DNA of 64,000 nt from the NCBI RefSeq assembly GCF_029910095.1, contig NZ_CP094526.1, positions 7,750,001 through 7,814,000 on the forward strand. Reading direction: 5' to 3'. Numbering within the stretch: position 1 is the first letter of the stretch; every line of letters starts with the position of its first letter. This document shows positions 8,302-16,824 of this stretch, in pieces. A model generated the notes under the pieces. That model made no database searches and was not told the origin of the DNA. It was given only the letters and a program-made list of their open reading frames with translations. Source of the stretch: Bradyrhizobium sp. ISRA464. Lineage in GTDB: Bacteria; Pseudomonadota; Alphaproteobacteria; Rhizobiales; Xanthobacteraceae. The position numbers and the translations under genes are program-made.

Positions 8302-9639
8302 ATGAAGACCGAGATTACGCGCCGCGACGCCTTGGCGCTGGGGGTTTCCGCGGCGGCACTGGTCGCGACCGGCGCGTCGGCGCAAGATGCGTCGAAAGTA
8401 AAGGCTGCTGACGCGGCGGCGCCGTCGCTGCCGATCGAGAAGGGCGCGTCCTTGCGGATGCTGCGGCCGGTGCGCTTCGTCCAAGCCGACGAAGACGTGT
8501 TCCGTGCCAACGCCAAGAAGTTCACCGACAAGACCGGCGTCGAGGTCAAGGTCGACTTCGTCGGCTGGGAGGACATCAACCAGCAGACCGCCGTGACATC
8601 GAATTCCGGCGCCGGCCCCGACATGATCATCGGCTTCGGCGACGCGCCGCACATCTATATCGACAAGCTGGTCGAGCTGACCGACGTCGCCGACTATCTC
8701 GACAAGCGTTATGGCGGCTGGCTGGCGCTGGCGCGGCGCTACGGCATGCGTTCCAAGTCCAAGAGCTGGATCGGGCTGCCGTTTGGCGCCTCGGGCGGTC
8801 CCCTCGTCTACCGCAAGTCGCTGGTCAATGCCGCCGGCTTCGACAAGGTGCCGGAGGACCATGCCGGCTTCCTCGAGCTCTGCAAGAAGCTGAAGGCGGC
8901 AGGCAAGCCCGCGGGCTTCGCGCTCGGCAACGCGGTCGGCGACGGCAACGGCTTCGCCAACTGGCTGTTGTGGTCGCACAACGCCGCGCTGCTGAATGAG
9001 GAAGGCAACATCATCATCAACAGCAAGGAGACCGTGGCCGCGCTGAAATATCTGAAGGAGCTCTATCCGACCTTCATTGCCGGCACGCCGTCGTGGAACG
9101 ACGTTTCCAACAACCGCGCCTACTCATCGCAAGAGATCGGCCTGACCGCAAACGGCGTCTCGCTGTATTTCTCGCTGAAGAACGATCCCGCGACCAAGGC
9201 GATCGCCGACGACACCCAGCATCAGTTCCTGATCAAGGGGCTGGCCCCGACCTCGCCGATGTCGGGCCTGACCCTGAATGCGATGGTGTTCAAGCACAGC
9301 AAGTATCCCAACGCGGCGAAGGCATTCCTGCAGTTTATGCTCGAGCACGAACAGTACGAGCCGTGGCTCAACGCCAACTCCGGCTACTGGTCGCAGCCGC
9401 TGGCGGCCTACGCCGACGCCGCGGTGTGGTCGAGCGACCCCAAGGTCGCGATCTTCAAGGACACGATGAAGAGCCCCTATTACAACGGTTACAAGGGGCC
9501 GATTTCGACCGCCACCGGCGCCGTCAACGCCGACTACGTGCTGGTGCAGATGTGCGCATCGGTCGCAACCGACGCGGCGACGCCGGAGGCCGCGGCGGCG
9601 GAAGCCGAGCGGCGCGCCAAGCGGTATTTCCGCCGCTGA
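8302..9639 (+). CDS. ABC transporter substrate-binding protein (sugar type, Tat signal)
   Basis: A 445-residue periplasmic binding protein of the extracellular family 1 (maltose-type). A twin-arginine signal is clear: Arg7-Arg8 in ITRRDALALGV, a hydrophobic stretch and an Ala-Ser-Ala cleavage site. The mature part has VKVDFVGWEDINQQ and GPDMIIGFGDAPH, typical of the family. AAGGAG lies nine bases before the ATG. It heads an operon with two permeases. The ligand is not deducible; sugars, polyols and related compounds are usual. A palindromic repeat separates it from the first permease. Confidence 0.9.
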   Translation: MKTEITRRDALALGVSAAALVATGASAQDASKVKAADAAAPSLPIEKGASLRMLRPVRFVQADEDVFRANAKKFTDKTGVEVKVDFVGWEDINQQTAVTSNSGAGPDMIIGFGDAPHIYIDKLVELTDVADYLDKRYGGWLALARRYGMRSKSKSWIGLPFGASGGPLVYRKSLVNAAGFDKVPEDHAGFLELCKKLKAAGKPAGFALGNAVGDGNGFANWLLWSHNAALLNEEGNIIINSKETVAALKYLKELYPTFIAGTPSWNDVSNNRAYSSQEIGLTANGVSLYFSLKNDPATKAIADDTQHQFLIKGLAPTSPMSGLTLNAMVFKHSKYPNAAKAFLQFMLEHEQYEPWLNANSGYWSQPLAAYADAAVWSSDPKVAIFKDTMKSPYYNGYKGPISTATGAVNADYVLVQMCASVATDAATPEAAAAEAERRAKRYFRR

Positions 9640-9661
9640 GCTGACGCACATCTGGATCAAC

Positions 9662-9744
9662 CGTCATTGCGGGCAAAGCGAAGCAATCCATAGCGCCGTA
9701 AAGGAGGAATGGATTGCTTCGTCGCTTCGCTCCTCGCAATGACG
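9662..9744. repeat. Palindromic repeat, family A, inside the ABC operon
   Basis: A long inverted repeat from CGTCATTGCGGGCAAAGCG to CTCCTCGCAATGACG, with GAAGCAATCCAT opposite ATGGATTGCTTCG. It lies 22 bases after the binding-protein stop and 18 bases before the permease ATG. Confidence 0.88.
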
Positions 9745-9762
9745 ACAGCGGACGAGCATTCA

Positions 9763-10719
9763 ATGTCTGTAACGACTCTGCCATCGCGAGGAATGGCGCT
9801 GCGCCAGCCGAACTGGCTCATGCGTCTGTTCGATTACAAGCCGTTCCTGGTCGTGGTGTGCCTCACGCCCGCGATCGGCCTGCTCGCGGTGTTCCTGACC
9901 TACCCGCTGGGCCTCGGCATCTGGCTCGCCTTCACCGACACCACGATCGGCCGCAGCGGCGTCTATGTGGGGCTGGAGAACTTCCAGTACCTGCTCAGCG
10001 ATCCCCTGTGGTGGAGCGCGGTGTTCTACAGCATCTTCTACACCGCGGTCGCGACCTTCGGAAAGTTCGCGCTCGGCTTCTGGCTGGCGCTGCTGCTCAA
10101 CAACCATTTCCCGTTCAAGAGCCTGATCCGCGCCATTGTGCTGCTGCCGTGGATCGTGCCGACCGTGCTGTCGGCGCTGGCCTTCTGGTGGATCTACGAT
10201 CCGCAGTTCTCGATCATCTCCTATCTGCTGGTCGACGTGCTGCATTGGCGCACCACGAATGTCGACTTTCTCGGCTCGCCCTGGCCGGCGCGCTTCTCGC
10301 TAATCGTGGCCAATATCTGGCGCGGCATCCCGTTCGTCGCGATCTCGCTGCTGGCGGGATTGCAGACCATCTCGCCTTCGCTTTACGAAGCCGCGATGCT
10401 CGACGGCGCCACCGCCTGGCAGCGCTTCCGCTACATCACCTTCCCGATGATGATGCCGATCCTGGCGATCGTGATGACGTTCTCGATCATCTTCACCTTC
10501 ACCGATTTCCAGCTCGTCTACGCCATCACCCGCGGCGGCCCGGTCAATTCGACCCACCTGCTCGCGACGCTGGCGTTCCAGCGCGGCATCGCCGGCGGCG
10601 AGCTCGGCGAGGGCGCGGCGATCGCGGTCTCGATGATCCCGTTCCTCGTGTTCGCGACGCTGTTCAGCTACTTCGGCCTCGCACGCCGCAAATGGCAGCA
10701 GGGAGAAGCCAATGACTGA
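9763..10719 (+). CDS. ABC transporter permease, MalF type
   Basis: A 318-residue inner-membrane permease with six hydrophobic segments. The EAA loop that docks the ATPase is present as EAAMLDGATAWQRFRYI about 90 residues from the end. The ATG at 9763 is preferred; an in-frame ATG at 9709 lies within the palindromic repeat and would add repeat-encoded residues. No strong ribosome site precedes either start, so translation may be modest or helped by the folded leader. The stop overlaps the start of the next permease by eight bases. Confidence 0.9.
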   Translation: MSVTTLPSRGMALRQPNWLMRLFDYKPFLVVVCLTPAIGLLAVFLTYPLGLGIWLAFTDTTIGRSGVYVGLENFQYLLSDPLWWSAVFYSIFYTAVATFGKFALGFWLALLLNNHFPFKSLIRAIVLLPWIVPTVLSALAFWWIYDPQFSIISYLLVDVLHWRTTNVDFLGSPWPARFSLIVANIWRGIPFVAISLLAGLQTISPSLYEAAMLDGATAWQRFRYITFPMMMPILAIVMTFSIIFTFTDFQLVYAITRGGPVNSTHLLATLAFQRGIAGGELGEGAAIAVSMIPFLVFATLFSYFGLARRKWQQGEAND

Positions 10720-11608
10720 CGTAGCAGCCCAATCGAGCAACGTCGGCAGCGCCACGCCCGATACGATGGCGTGGGATTCCCGCGCGCGCCGCGTGGTGAT
10801 GATCTACCTGCCGCTCGCCTGTTTCATCGTGATCCTGCTGTTCCCGTTCTACTGGATGGCGATCACCTCGTTCAAACCGAACGCGGAGCTCTTGAACTAC
10901 AAGGAGCACAACCCGTTCTGGATCACTTCGCCGACGCTCGCGCATATCAAGCACCTGCTGTTCGAGACCGACTATCCGCGCTGGCTAAAGACGACGATGC
11001 TGGTCGCGATCGGTTCGACCTTCCTGTCGCTGTTCGCCTCGACCCTGGCGGCCTATGCGATCGAGCGGCTGCGTTTCCGCGGCAGCCCCTATGTCGGCCT
11101 CGGCATCTACCTCGCCTATCTGGTGCCGCCGTCGATCCTGTTCATTCCGCTCGCCACCGTGATCGTGCAGTTCGGCCTGTTCGATTCACCGATGGCGCTG
11201 ATCCTGGTCTATCCGACCTTCCTGGTTCCGTTCTGCACCTGGCTCCTGATCGGCTATTTCAAGTCGATCCCTTACGAGCTCGAGGAGTGCGCGCTGGTCG
11301 ACGGCGCGACGCGGCTGCAGATCTTGCGCCGGATCACGCTGCCGCTCGCGGTGCCCGGCCTGATCTCGGCCGGTATCTTCTCCTTCACGCTGTCCTGGAA
11401 CGAGTTCATCTATGCGCTCGCCTTCATCCAGAGCGGCGCCAACAAGACGGTGCCGGTCGCGATCGTCACCGAGCTCATCACCGGCGACGTCTACCAGTGG
11501 GGCGCGCTGATGGCAGGCTCGCTGCTCGGCTCGCTGCCGGTGGCGCTGTTCTACTCGCTGTTCGTCGACTACTACGTGTCGTCTCTGACCGGCGCGGTGA
11601 AGGAATAG
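10712..11608 (+). CDS. ABC transporter permease, MalG type
   Basis: A 298-residue permease, partner of the preceding one. It has six predicted membrane segments and the EAA loop as EECALVDGATRLQILRRI. GGGAGAAG lies before the ATG, and the reading frame overlaps the first permease by eight bases, so translational coupling is likely. No ATP-binding subunit follows; the next feature is a repeat and then a gene on the other strand. The ATPase must be encoded outside this window, perhaps shared with other importers. Confidence 0.9.
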   Translation: MTDVAAQSSNVGSATPDTMAWDSRARRVVMIYLPLACFIVILLFPFYWMAITSFKPNAELLNYKEHNPFWITSPTLAHIKHLLFETDYPRWLKTTMLVAIGSTFLSLFASTLAAYAIERLRFRGSPYVGLGIYLAYLVPPSILFIPLATVIVQFGLFDSPMALILVYPTFLVPFCTWLLIGYFKSIPYELEECALVDGATRLQILRRITLPLAVPGLISAGIFSFTLSWNEFIYALAFIQSGANKTVPVAIVTELITGDVYQWGALMAGSLLGSLPVALFYSLFVDYYVSSLTGAVKE

Positions 11609-11649
11609 GCCTCTCCGGACGCGCTGCATCGACTCGCCCCACTCCATCC

Positions 11650-11740
11650 CCGTCATGCCCGCGCAACGGCTTTGCCGTTGTCGCTGGAGGAGCGCGGAAC
11701 GCGCGTCTCGAAGCATGCGCGGCCCGGGACTGCCGGCCAT
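11650..11740. repeat. Palindromic repeat, family C (partial)
   Basis: Contains CGTCATGCCC, a short hairpin AACGGCTTTGCCGTT, then GAGGAGCGCGGAACGCG and CGTCTCGAAG as in the copies at 916 and 12226. The other arm appears to be missing. It lies between convergent genes. Confidence 0.6.
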
Positions 11741-11787
11741 GTAGGCCTTGAGGTCGGCAAGCTCGGTCGAGAGCATCGACGCCTCCG

Positions 11788-12123
11788 TCACGCTGCGGCG
11801 CCCTTGTTGCGCTCGGTAATCAGCACCTCGAACCCCTCGAACTTGGGATGGCCGAGATAGAGGCTGCCGCCGGTCTCGTTGCCGGCGCGGGAATGGGCGC
11901 GGCGGAACGCCTCCGACCTGGTCCAGGCCTCGAACGCCGCCTTGTCGGCCCACACCGTATGGGTCGCGTAGAGTGTGTGGTCCTCGGCCTCAGGGCCCTT
12001 CACCAGATGAAACTCGATGAAGCCCGGCAGATCGCCGAGATAGGATTCCCGCGTATTCCAGACCGTTTCGAACGCTTCCTCCGAGCCCTTCTTCACCTGA
12101 AACCGGTTCATTGCGATGAACAT
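11788..12123 (-). CDS. IsdG/HmuQ-type heme-degrading monooxygenase
   Basis: A 111-residue protein of the antibiotic-biosynthesis-monooxygenase fold. Residues known to be essential in IsdG are all present at nearly the same positions: Asn6 (IAMNRF), Trp67 (AFEAWTR) and His77 (FRRAHS). IsdG and the rhizobial HmuQ/HmuD enzymes open the heme ring to release iron, and that is the likely role here, in the cytoplasm. GGAGA lies seven bases before the ATG. There are no heme-transport genes in the neighbourhood and no obvious iron-response box, so its regulation is unclear. Which Bradyrhizobium paralogue it matches cannot be decided from sequence alone. Confidence 0.82.
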   Translation of the reverse strand: MFIAMNRFQVKKGSEEAFETVWNTRESYLGDLPGFIEFHLVKGPEAEDHTLYATHTVWADKAAFEAWTRSEAFRRAHSRAGNETGGSLYLGHPKFEGFEVLITERNKGAAA

Positions 12124-12225
12124 GAAAGAGTCTCCTGTTTGGGGCCGATGCCTTGTTGCGATCCTGCCCGTTGATCTCGTTGATAACATGGACGAGCCAA
12201 GGCCGCGCTGGGGGCACCAGCGCGG

Positions 12226-12382
12226 CCGAGTTCCTGAGGAGCGCGCAGCGCGTCTCGAAGGATGCACGGCCCCGATGTGGCCGCGCGGAAACAGCGGGGC
12301 CGTCGCCCTTCGAGACGGCCGCTGAGTTTATCGTCGGGCCGCGCTTCGCGCGGACCCGTTGGCGGCCTCCTCAGGGTGCGTG
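12226..12382. repeat. Palindromic repeat, family C, carrying a nested hairpin module
   Basis: Arms CTGAGGAGCGCGCAGCG / CGTCTCGAAGG and CCTTCGAGACGG / GCCTCCTCAGG. Within the right arm, at about 12318-12363, sits a GC-rich hairpin containing ATCGTCGGGCCGCGC and CGCGCGGACCCGTTGGC. The same kind of hairpin interrupts family A at 15303 and family B at 28289. Confidence 0.75.
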
Positions 12383-12397
12383 GCGGGTGACCGCCGC

Positions 12398-13234
12398 TTA
12401 CGGCTTCTTCGTCCGATAATCCCCGAACGTCGTGTCGCGCTGGTCGAGCTGGGCTTTCACGCTGCCGCCGTCGCGGCGGAATGAGGACATGTACGCCTTG
12501 CTCGCTTCCGTCGTGAAGGCCAGCGCCTGGATCTCGGTGCCGGCGCGCATCGCGGCGCGGGCGCCCATGATCTCCATCGCGCGGTGCACTGAGCGCTTGT
12601 TGAGCTGCTGCAGCTCGATCGGCACCTTCGCGGCACGCTCGGCGAAATCGAGTGTCTTCGCCTCCAGCTCGGCAAGCGGAAACGAGCGCGTCGCAAAGCC
12701 CCATTCGGCCGCCTCGCGACCGGACATCGCGTCGCCGGTCAGCATCAACTCCATGGCGCGGCGCATGCCGACCAGCCAGGGTTGATACTGCATGTCGGGC
12801 GGGCTCATCAGCCGCACCGGCGGATAGCCGATCTGGGCATCGTCGGCGACGTAGACGACATCGCAGGCGGTGGCGAGCTCGGTGCCGCCGGCGAGGCAAT
12901 AGCCGTGCACCTGCGCGATCACGGGTTTTGCGAGGTCCCAGATCGAGAACCAGCCCTCGACCACGTGGCGCGACCATTGGCCGGGACCGGATGCCGAATG
13001 ATAGGGCTGGTCGACACGATTGTCGGCCGACAGGTCGTAGCCTGCGGAGAAGCAGGGCCCTGCGCCGCGCACGATCGAGATGGAAATATCCGGATCGTGG
13101 TCGGCCTGTTCCAGCACCTCGAAGATCTCGCTGCGCAGTTGGTTGTTCAGTGCGTTGCGCTTCTCCGGGCGGTTCAGCGTGATGCGCCGGACGCGCGGGC
13201 GCGGATCGTCGACGATGATGTGCTGGTAGCTCAT
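12398..13234 (-). CDS. Enoyl-CoA hydratase/isomerase family protein (crotonase)
   Basis: A 278-residue crotonase. The two oxyanion-hole segments are visible: GPCFSAGYDLS and GYCLAGGTELATACD. One acidic residue at the classic site is kept (Glu in GGTELAT), but the second catalytic Glu is replaced: the segment reads GYPPVRLMSPPD where hydratases have PEI. It may therefore be an isomerase, thioesterase or hydrolase of an acyl-CoA, not a standard hydratase. GGAGG lies upstream of the ATG. It is monocistronic, flanked by a repeat and by a MuiA-family gene. Confidence 0.85.
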   Translation of the reverse strand: MSYQHIIVDDPRPRVRRITLNRPEKRNALNNQLRSEIFEVLEQADHDPDISISIVRGAGPCFSAGYDLSADNRVDQPYHSASGPGQWSRHVVEGWFSIWDLAKPVIAQVHGYCLAGGTELATACDVVYVADDAQIGYPPVRLMSPPDMQYQPWLVGMRRAMELMLTGDAMSGREAAEWGFATRSFPLAELEAKTLDFAERAAKVPIELQQLNKRSVHRAMEIMGARAAMRAGTEIQALAFTTEASKAYMSSFRRDGGSVKAQLDQRDTTFGDYRTKKP

Positions 13235-13404
13235 GGTTCCTCCCGATCTCCGGCTTTATTGCCTTTGGCAATTTCATGCCCGAGATCGGGAAGGATGTCA
13301 TCGGCGTCTGGCGCAGGTCACCCCTGGCGTTTTCAAGCGAAGTGGAGTCCGGCTCGCGTGAAGAAAACGCGGCAAAGTAACTGGGCTGGAGCCCGACAAG
13401 GGCT

Positions 13405-15069
13405 CTAGCCCGCCGGCACCATCACGACGCCCTTGTGCTTCGGCCAGCGCAGCCGCCAGGCGAAGTTGACGTCTCTGATCTCACCGGGCTTGGCCTCGAA
13501 CGCCCATTCCAGCACGCCGCGCTTGTCGCGCAGATTGGTGGTGGTCGCGGGCGTGCTCGAAGGCAACATCTCGACCACGATCTCGTCGGTCTCGCTGACC
13601 GGCAATTGATCGACGACCGCGACCTTGATCGGGAAATCGTGGCTGTTGCGCACCGTGGTCTTGAACGCGCGCTCGTCGGTCTTCGACGTCGTCACGATCA
13701 GCCCGGCGGAGCCCTCGTTGCGTTTCACCACCGTGCGCTCGATCTTGACCTTGTCGTCGGCGCCGAAGCCGAGCCGTACCGTCTCGTCCTTCGCCGTCGC
13801 CGCCATCCGGCCGTGGCCGACGAAGATGCCGTCGCGGTAGATCGACACCCGCCCCGGCAGCAGCGGCGCGTCGTCCCCCTGCACGAAGCTCGCCTCCAGG
13901 AAGGCCGTGGGATCGATCACCGGGGCGGCGCGGATCGCGAGGTCCGGCGCGATCGTCGCTGTCGAGATGCGCAGGCTTTTCGCCCCCTCATTGGCGGCGA
14001 CGCTGACGCGCCCGGGAATCCTGAAGGTGGCCTGGAAGGCGCCGACCTCGGCGGTCGCCTCTCGCTCCTCGGCGTGCTTGCGAAGCGAAGCCTCGCCCTG
14101 CTCGGCCTCCGGTGCCGGCGCGAGCGCCGAACGCTGCATGCTATCTAATGCCTTGGCTGCCGCCATCGGCCGCGGCGGCTGCGGATATTGCACGATCAGC
14201 GAATTGAGGTCGGGCGCATTGCCGCCGCGCGCGACGCGGACGGTGGAGACGCCGAGCGCGACGTTCGACCAGTCCTCGCCGGTCGATTGCGTGATCTCGG
14301 CGCGGCGCACCAGCTCCATGGCCGGCTTGCGATCCTTCGCGCCGGTGTCGAGGCGGGCGTCATAGAGCGGGGTCCAGCGGGCGTTGGGCACCGAATAGGT
14401 CACGCGCAGCGTCGCCTTGGTCGCGGCCGTGGAGGCAACGTCGATCCGCACCTCGCGCTTGCTCGGCGGCTTGGCGGCGCGGTCGGCCTCGAGCCGCGCG
14501 ATCTCGCGGTCGATATCGCGCTGCTTGCGCCTGGCGTCACGGATCGCGCTGTCCGCGGTTGCGACCTCGTCCGCGACGGCGGCGAATGCGGCGCGCCATT
14601 CGCTCACCGGTCGTGCCTCGCCCTTCTCGCCGAGACCTGCCGGCGAGGCCTCGGCAAAGCGGGTAGCGAACTTGCGCCGCGCCTCGGCTGCCGCAATGCT
14701 TCCCTGCAGATCGGCGCGTTCGTCCTTCAACGCTTCGATGCGCTTGTCGATCTCCGGCAGGTTTGCCGGCTCGACCTTACGCGGCTCTCGCGTGTCGACC
14801 GCGCCGATCGAAAGCTTTGCGCCCGCCTCACCTTCCACCCGCAGCGAGGACGGATCGAGCAACAACGGGAAATCCTTCGCGACCAGGGTATTGTCACCCG
14901 CAGGCAGGTCCAGCGTGATGACGCGGGTGACGCTCGCACCGTCGGGATAGACGGTGACGGCGTCGACATTCGACGTCGCGTCGAGATCGGCCGCGTGCAG
15001 CGGCCCGGCGACCAGGGCAGTGACCAGCACCAGGCTGGTGGTCACGAGGCAGTTCGCAATCAATCGCAT
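13405..15069 (-). CDS. MuiA-family secreted protein (DUF4140/DUF4139)
   Basis: A 554-residue exported protein. An N-terminal signal (RLIANCLVTTSLVLVTALVAG, cleaved after LHAA) is followed by a DUF4140 domain (VDAVTVYPDGASVTR), a charged coiled coil (about 105-200), and a long beta-rich DUF4139 region (YSVPNARWTPLYDARLD, IVVEMLPSS). The name comes from the mucoidy-inhibitor homologue MuiA; the biochemical role is unknown. GGAGG seven bases before the ATG at 15069 decides the start; an in-frame start 39 bases upstream is less likely. Confidence 0.85.
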   Translation of the reverse strand: MRLIANCLVTTSLVLVTALVAGPLHAADLDATSNVDAVTVYPDGASVTRVITLDLPAGDNTLVAKDFPLLLDPSSLRVEGEAGAKLSIGAVDTREPRKVEPANLPEIDKRIEALKDERADLQGSIAAAEARRKFATRFAEASPAGLGEKGEARPVSEWRAAFAAVADEVATADSAIRDARRKQRDIDREIARLEADRAAKPPSKREVRIDVASTAATKATLRVTYSVPNARWTPLYDARLDTGAKDRKPAMELVRRAEITQSTGEDWSNVALGVSTVRVARGGNAPDLNSLIVQYPQPPRPMAAAKALDSMQRSALAPAPEAEQGEASLRKHAEEREATAEVGAFQATFRIPGRVSVAANEGAKSLRISTATIAPDLAIRAAPVIDPTAFLEASFVQGDDAPLLPGRVSIYRDGIFVGHGRMAATAKDETVRLGFGADDKVKIERTVVKRNEGSAGLIVTTSKTDERAFKTTVRNSHDFPIKVAVVDQLPVSETDEIVVEMLPSSTPATTTNLRDKRGVLEWAFEAKPGEIRDVNFAWRLRWPKHKGVVMVPAG

Positions 15070-15285
15070 GATATCCCTCCGAGAAACATCGCGTCGCGCG
15101 CAAGACAAGAAGGTGCGCTCAAATCAAGAGAGCACCGTTGCTCGTGGTGAGACGCGGCGAAGAAGGGACTGGTTCGATTGAGGTTTCGGTGCGGCACGAT
15201 AGCGGCGCCGTGACGGCTGCCACGTGGCGCGGCGGTATCGGCACGATAGGCCGTACCCCTCCACCGTCGCTCCACGTGTGCGGAG

Positions 15286-15352
15286 GGATGGATTGCTTCG
15301 CGGAGCCTGTCATCGGGCGCGCATTCGCGCGACCCGTTGGCTCGCAATGACG
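15286..15352. repeat. Family A repeat, right arm only, with the 41-nt hairpin module
   Basis: Carries ATGGATTGCTTCG and ends CTCGCAATGACG like other family A copies, but the left arm is absent. The short TTCG/CTC segment of the arm is replaced by a 41-nt hairpin at 15303-15343 that begins GAGCCTGT and ends CCCGTTGGCTC. This and the thiolase terminator account for most of the 363-base gap; no gene is seen there. Confidence 0.8.
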
Positions 15353-15372
15353 ATGAGGAGAGAGTCCAGCAC

Positions 15373-15403
15373 AAAAAAGCACGGCGCCCTGGGGCGCCGT
15401 GCT
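15373..15403 (-). terminator. Rho-independent terminator of the thiolase gene
   Basis: On the minus strand, GCACGGCGCC pairs with GGCGCCGTGC around a short loop and is followed by six T. It lies 30 bases beyond the thiolase stop. Confidence 0.88.
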
Positions 15404-15432
15404 GCCGGTCTTCCTGGCAATCAGCCCAGACC

Positions 15433-16605
15433 TCAGCTGTAGATCTCGAACAGGCCGGCGCCGCCCTGGCCGCCGCCGATGCACATGGTCACGACGCCCC
15501 ACTTGGCCTTGCGGCGACGGCCTTCCTGCAGCAGGTGGCCGGTGAGACGCGCGCCGGTCATACCGAAGGGATGGCCGATCGCGATCGAGCCACCATTAAC
15601 GTTGTACTTGTCCGGATCGATGCCGAGCTTGTCGCGCGAGTAGAGGCACTGGCTGGCGAAGGCCTCGTTGAGCTCCCAGAGATCGATGTCGTCGATCTTC
15701 AGGCCGTGGCGCTTCAACAACTTCGGCACGGCGTAGATCGGGCCGATGCCCATCTCGTCGGGCTCGCAGCCGGCCGAAGCCCAGGCGACGAAACGGCCCA
15801 TCGGGTTGAGGCCGCGCTTTTCTGCATCCTTGGCTTCCATCAGCACCACCGCGGCGGCGCCGTCGGAGAGCTGACTGGCATTGCCGGCGGTGATGTACTT
15901 GCCCGGGCCCTTCACCGGCTCGAGTTTTGCCAGGCCTTCCAGCGTGGTGTCGGGACGGTTGCACTCGTCGCGATCCACGACGTAGTCGACGATCGACTCG
16001 GCCTTGGTCACCTTGTCGACCACCTTCATCCTGGTCTTCATCGGGACGATCTCGTCCTTGAACTTGTTGGCCTGCTGCGCGGCCGCCATGCGGCGCTGCG
16101 ACTCCAGCGAATATTCATCCTGGTATTCACGGCTGACCTTGTAACGCTCGGCGACGATGTCGGCGGTGTCGATCATCGCCATGAAGATGTCGGGCGCGGT
16201 CTTGAGCAGATCCGGATCGATCGATTCCTTCGGCGAGCCGCCGCCGGGAATCGAGATGCTCTCGACGCCGCCGGCGACGATGCAGTCCGAGCCGTCGGAG
16301 CGGATCGAGTTGGCGGCCATCGCGATGGTCTGCAGGCCCGACGAACAGAAGCGGTTCACCGAGACGCCGGCGGTCGACTTCGGCAAGCCGGCGAGCAGCG
16401 CCGCCTGGCGGCCGATGTTCGGCGCGCCATGCGCGCAATTACCGAGATAGCAGTCCTCGACATACTCCTTGTCGACGCCGGCGCGATCGACGGCGTGCTT
16501 GATCGCGTGCGCGGCGAGCGACATCGGCGGGGTGATGTTGAATCCGCCACGGCCGGACTTCGCCAGGCCGGTGCGCGCATAGGAAACGATTACGGCTTCA
16601 CGCAT
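15433..16605 (-). CDS. Acetyl-CoA acyltransferase (thiolase)
   Basis: A 390-residue thiolase. All catalytic elements are present: the nucleophilic Cys87 in VNRFCSSG, the His in IAIGHPFGMTG (about 347) and the second Cys in CIGGGQGGAG (about 377). The enzyme cleaves or forms 3-ketoacyl-CoA. GGGAG lies before the ATG, and a clear terminator follows, so it is transcribed alone. Absence of a neighbouring dehydrogenase or phaB leaves its pathway open (beta-oxidation or polyhydroxyalkanoate/ketone metabolism). Confidence 0.92.
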   Translation of the reverse strand: MREAVIVSYARTGLAKSGRGGFNITPPMSLAAHAIKHAVDRAGVDKEYVEDCYLGNCAHGAPNIGRQAALLAGLPKSTAGVSVNRFCSSGLQTIAMAANSIRSDGSDCIVAGGVESISIPGGGSPKESIDPDLLKTAPDIFMAMIDTADIVAERYKVSREYQDEYSLESQRRMAAAQQANKFKDEIVPMKTRMKVVDKVTKAESIVDYVVDRDECNRPDTTLEGLAKLEPVKGPGKYITAGNASQLSDGAAAVVLMEAKDAEKRGLNPMGRFVAWASAGCEPDEMGIGPIYAVPKLLKRHGLKIDDIDLWELNEAFASQCLYSRDKLGIDPDKYNVNGGSIAIGHPFGMTGARLTGHLLQEGRRRKAKWGVVTMCIGGGQGGAGLFEIYS

Positions 16606-16706
16606 AGTTTTCTCCCTTCGAGATGACCGTCATTGTGGCGCGTCGTGGCCCGTTCGTACACATATTTTGACCGTTGCGACAGAAATACCAGAGGCCGCGC
16701 GAACAC

Positions 16707-16736
16707 AAACGCCGCCTCCGGGGCCGGAGACGGCGT
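16707..16736 (-). terminator. Probable terminator downstream of serA
   Basis: GCCGTCTCCGG pairs imperfectly with CCGGAGGCGGC, and on the minus strand is followed by TTTGTG. The weak T-run makes this a moderate call. Nearby, 16787-16815 holds half of a CATGCCCGGGCTTG repeat. Confidence 0.6.
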
Positions 16737-16824
16737 TCTGTTCCGCAGATCGGAATATTGCTGTGCTGGTCCGAAGTCTCCGTTCGTCATGCCCGGGCTT
16801 GGCGCGGGCATAAAAGAGAGACCC

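Noticed and set aside
9709..9762. Earlier ATG for the first ABC permease
   Set aside because: It lies inside the family A palindrome, so the added residues would be encoded by the repeat.
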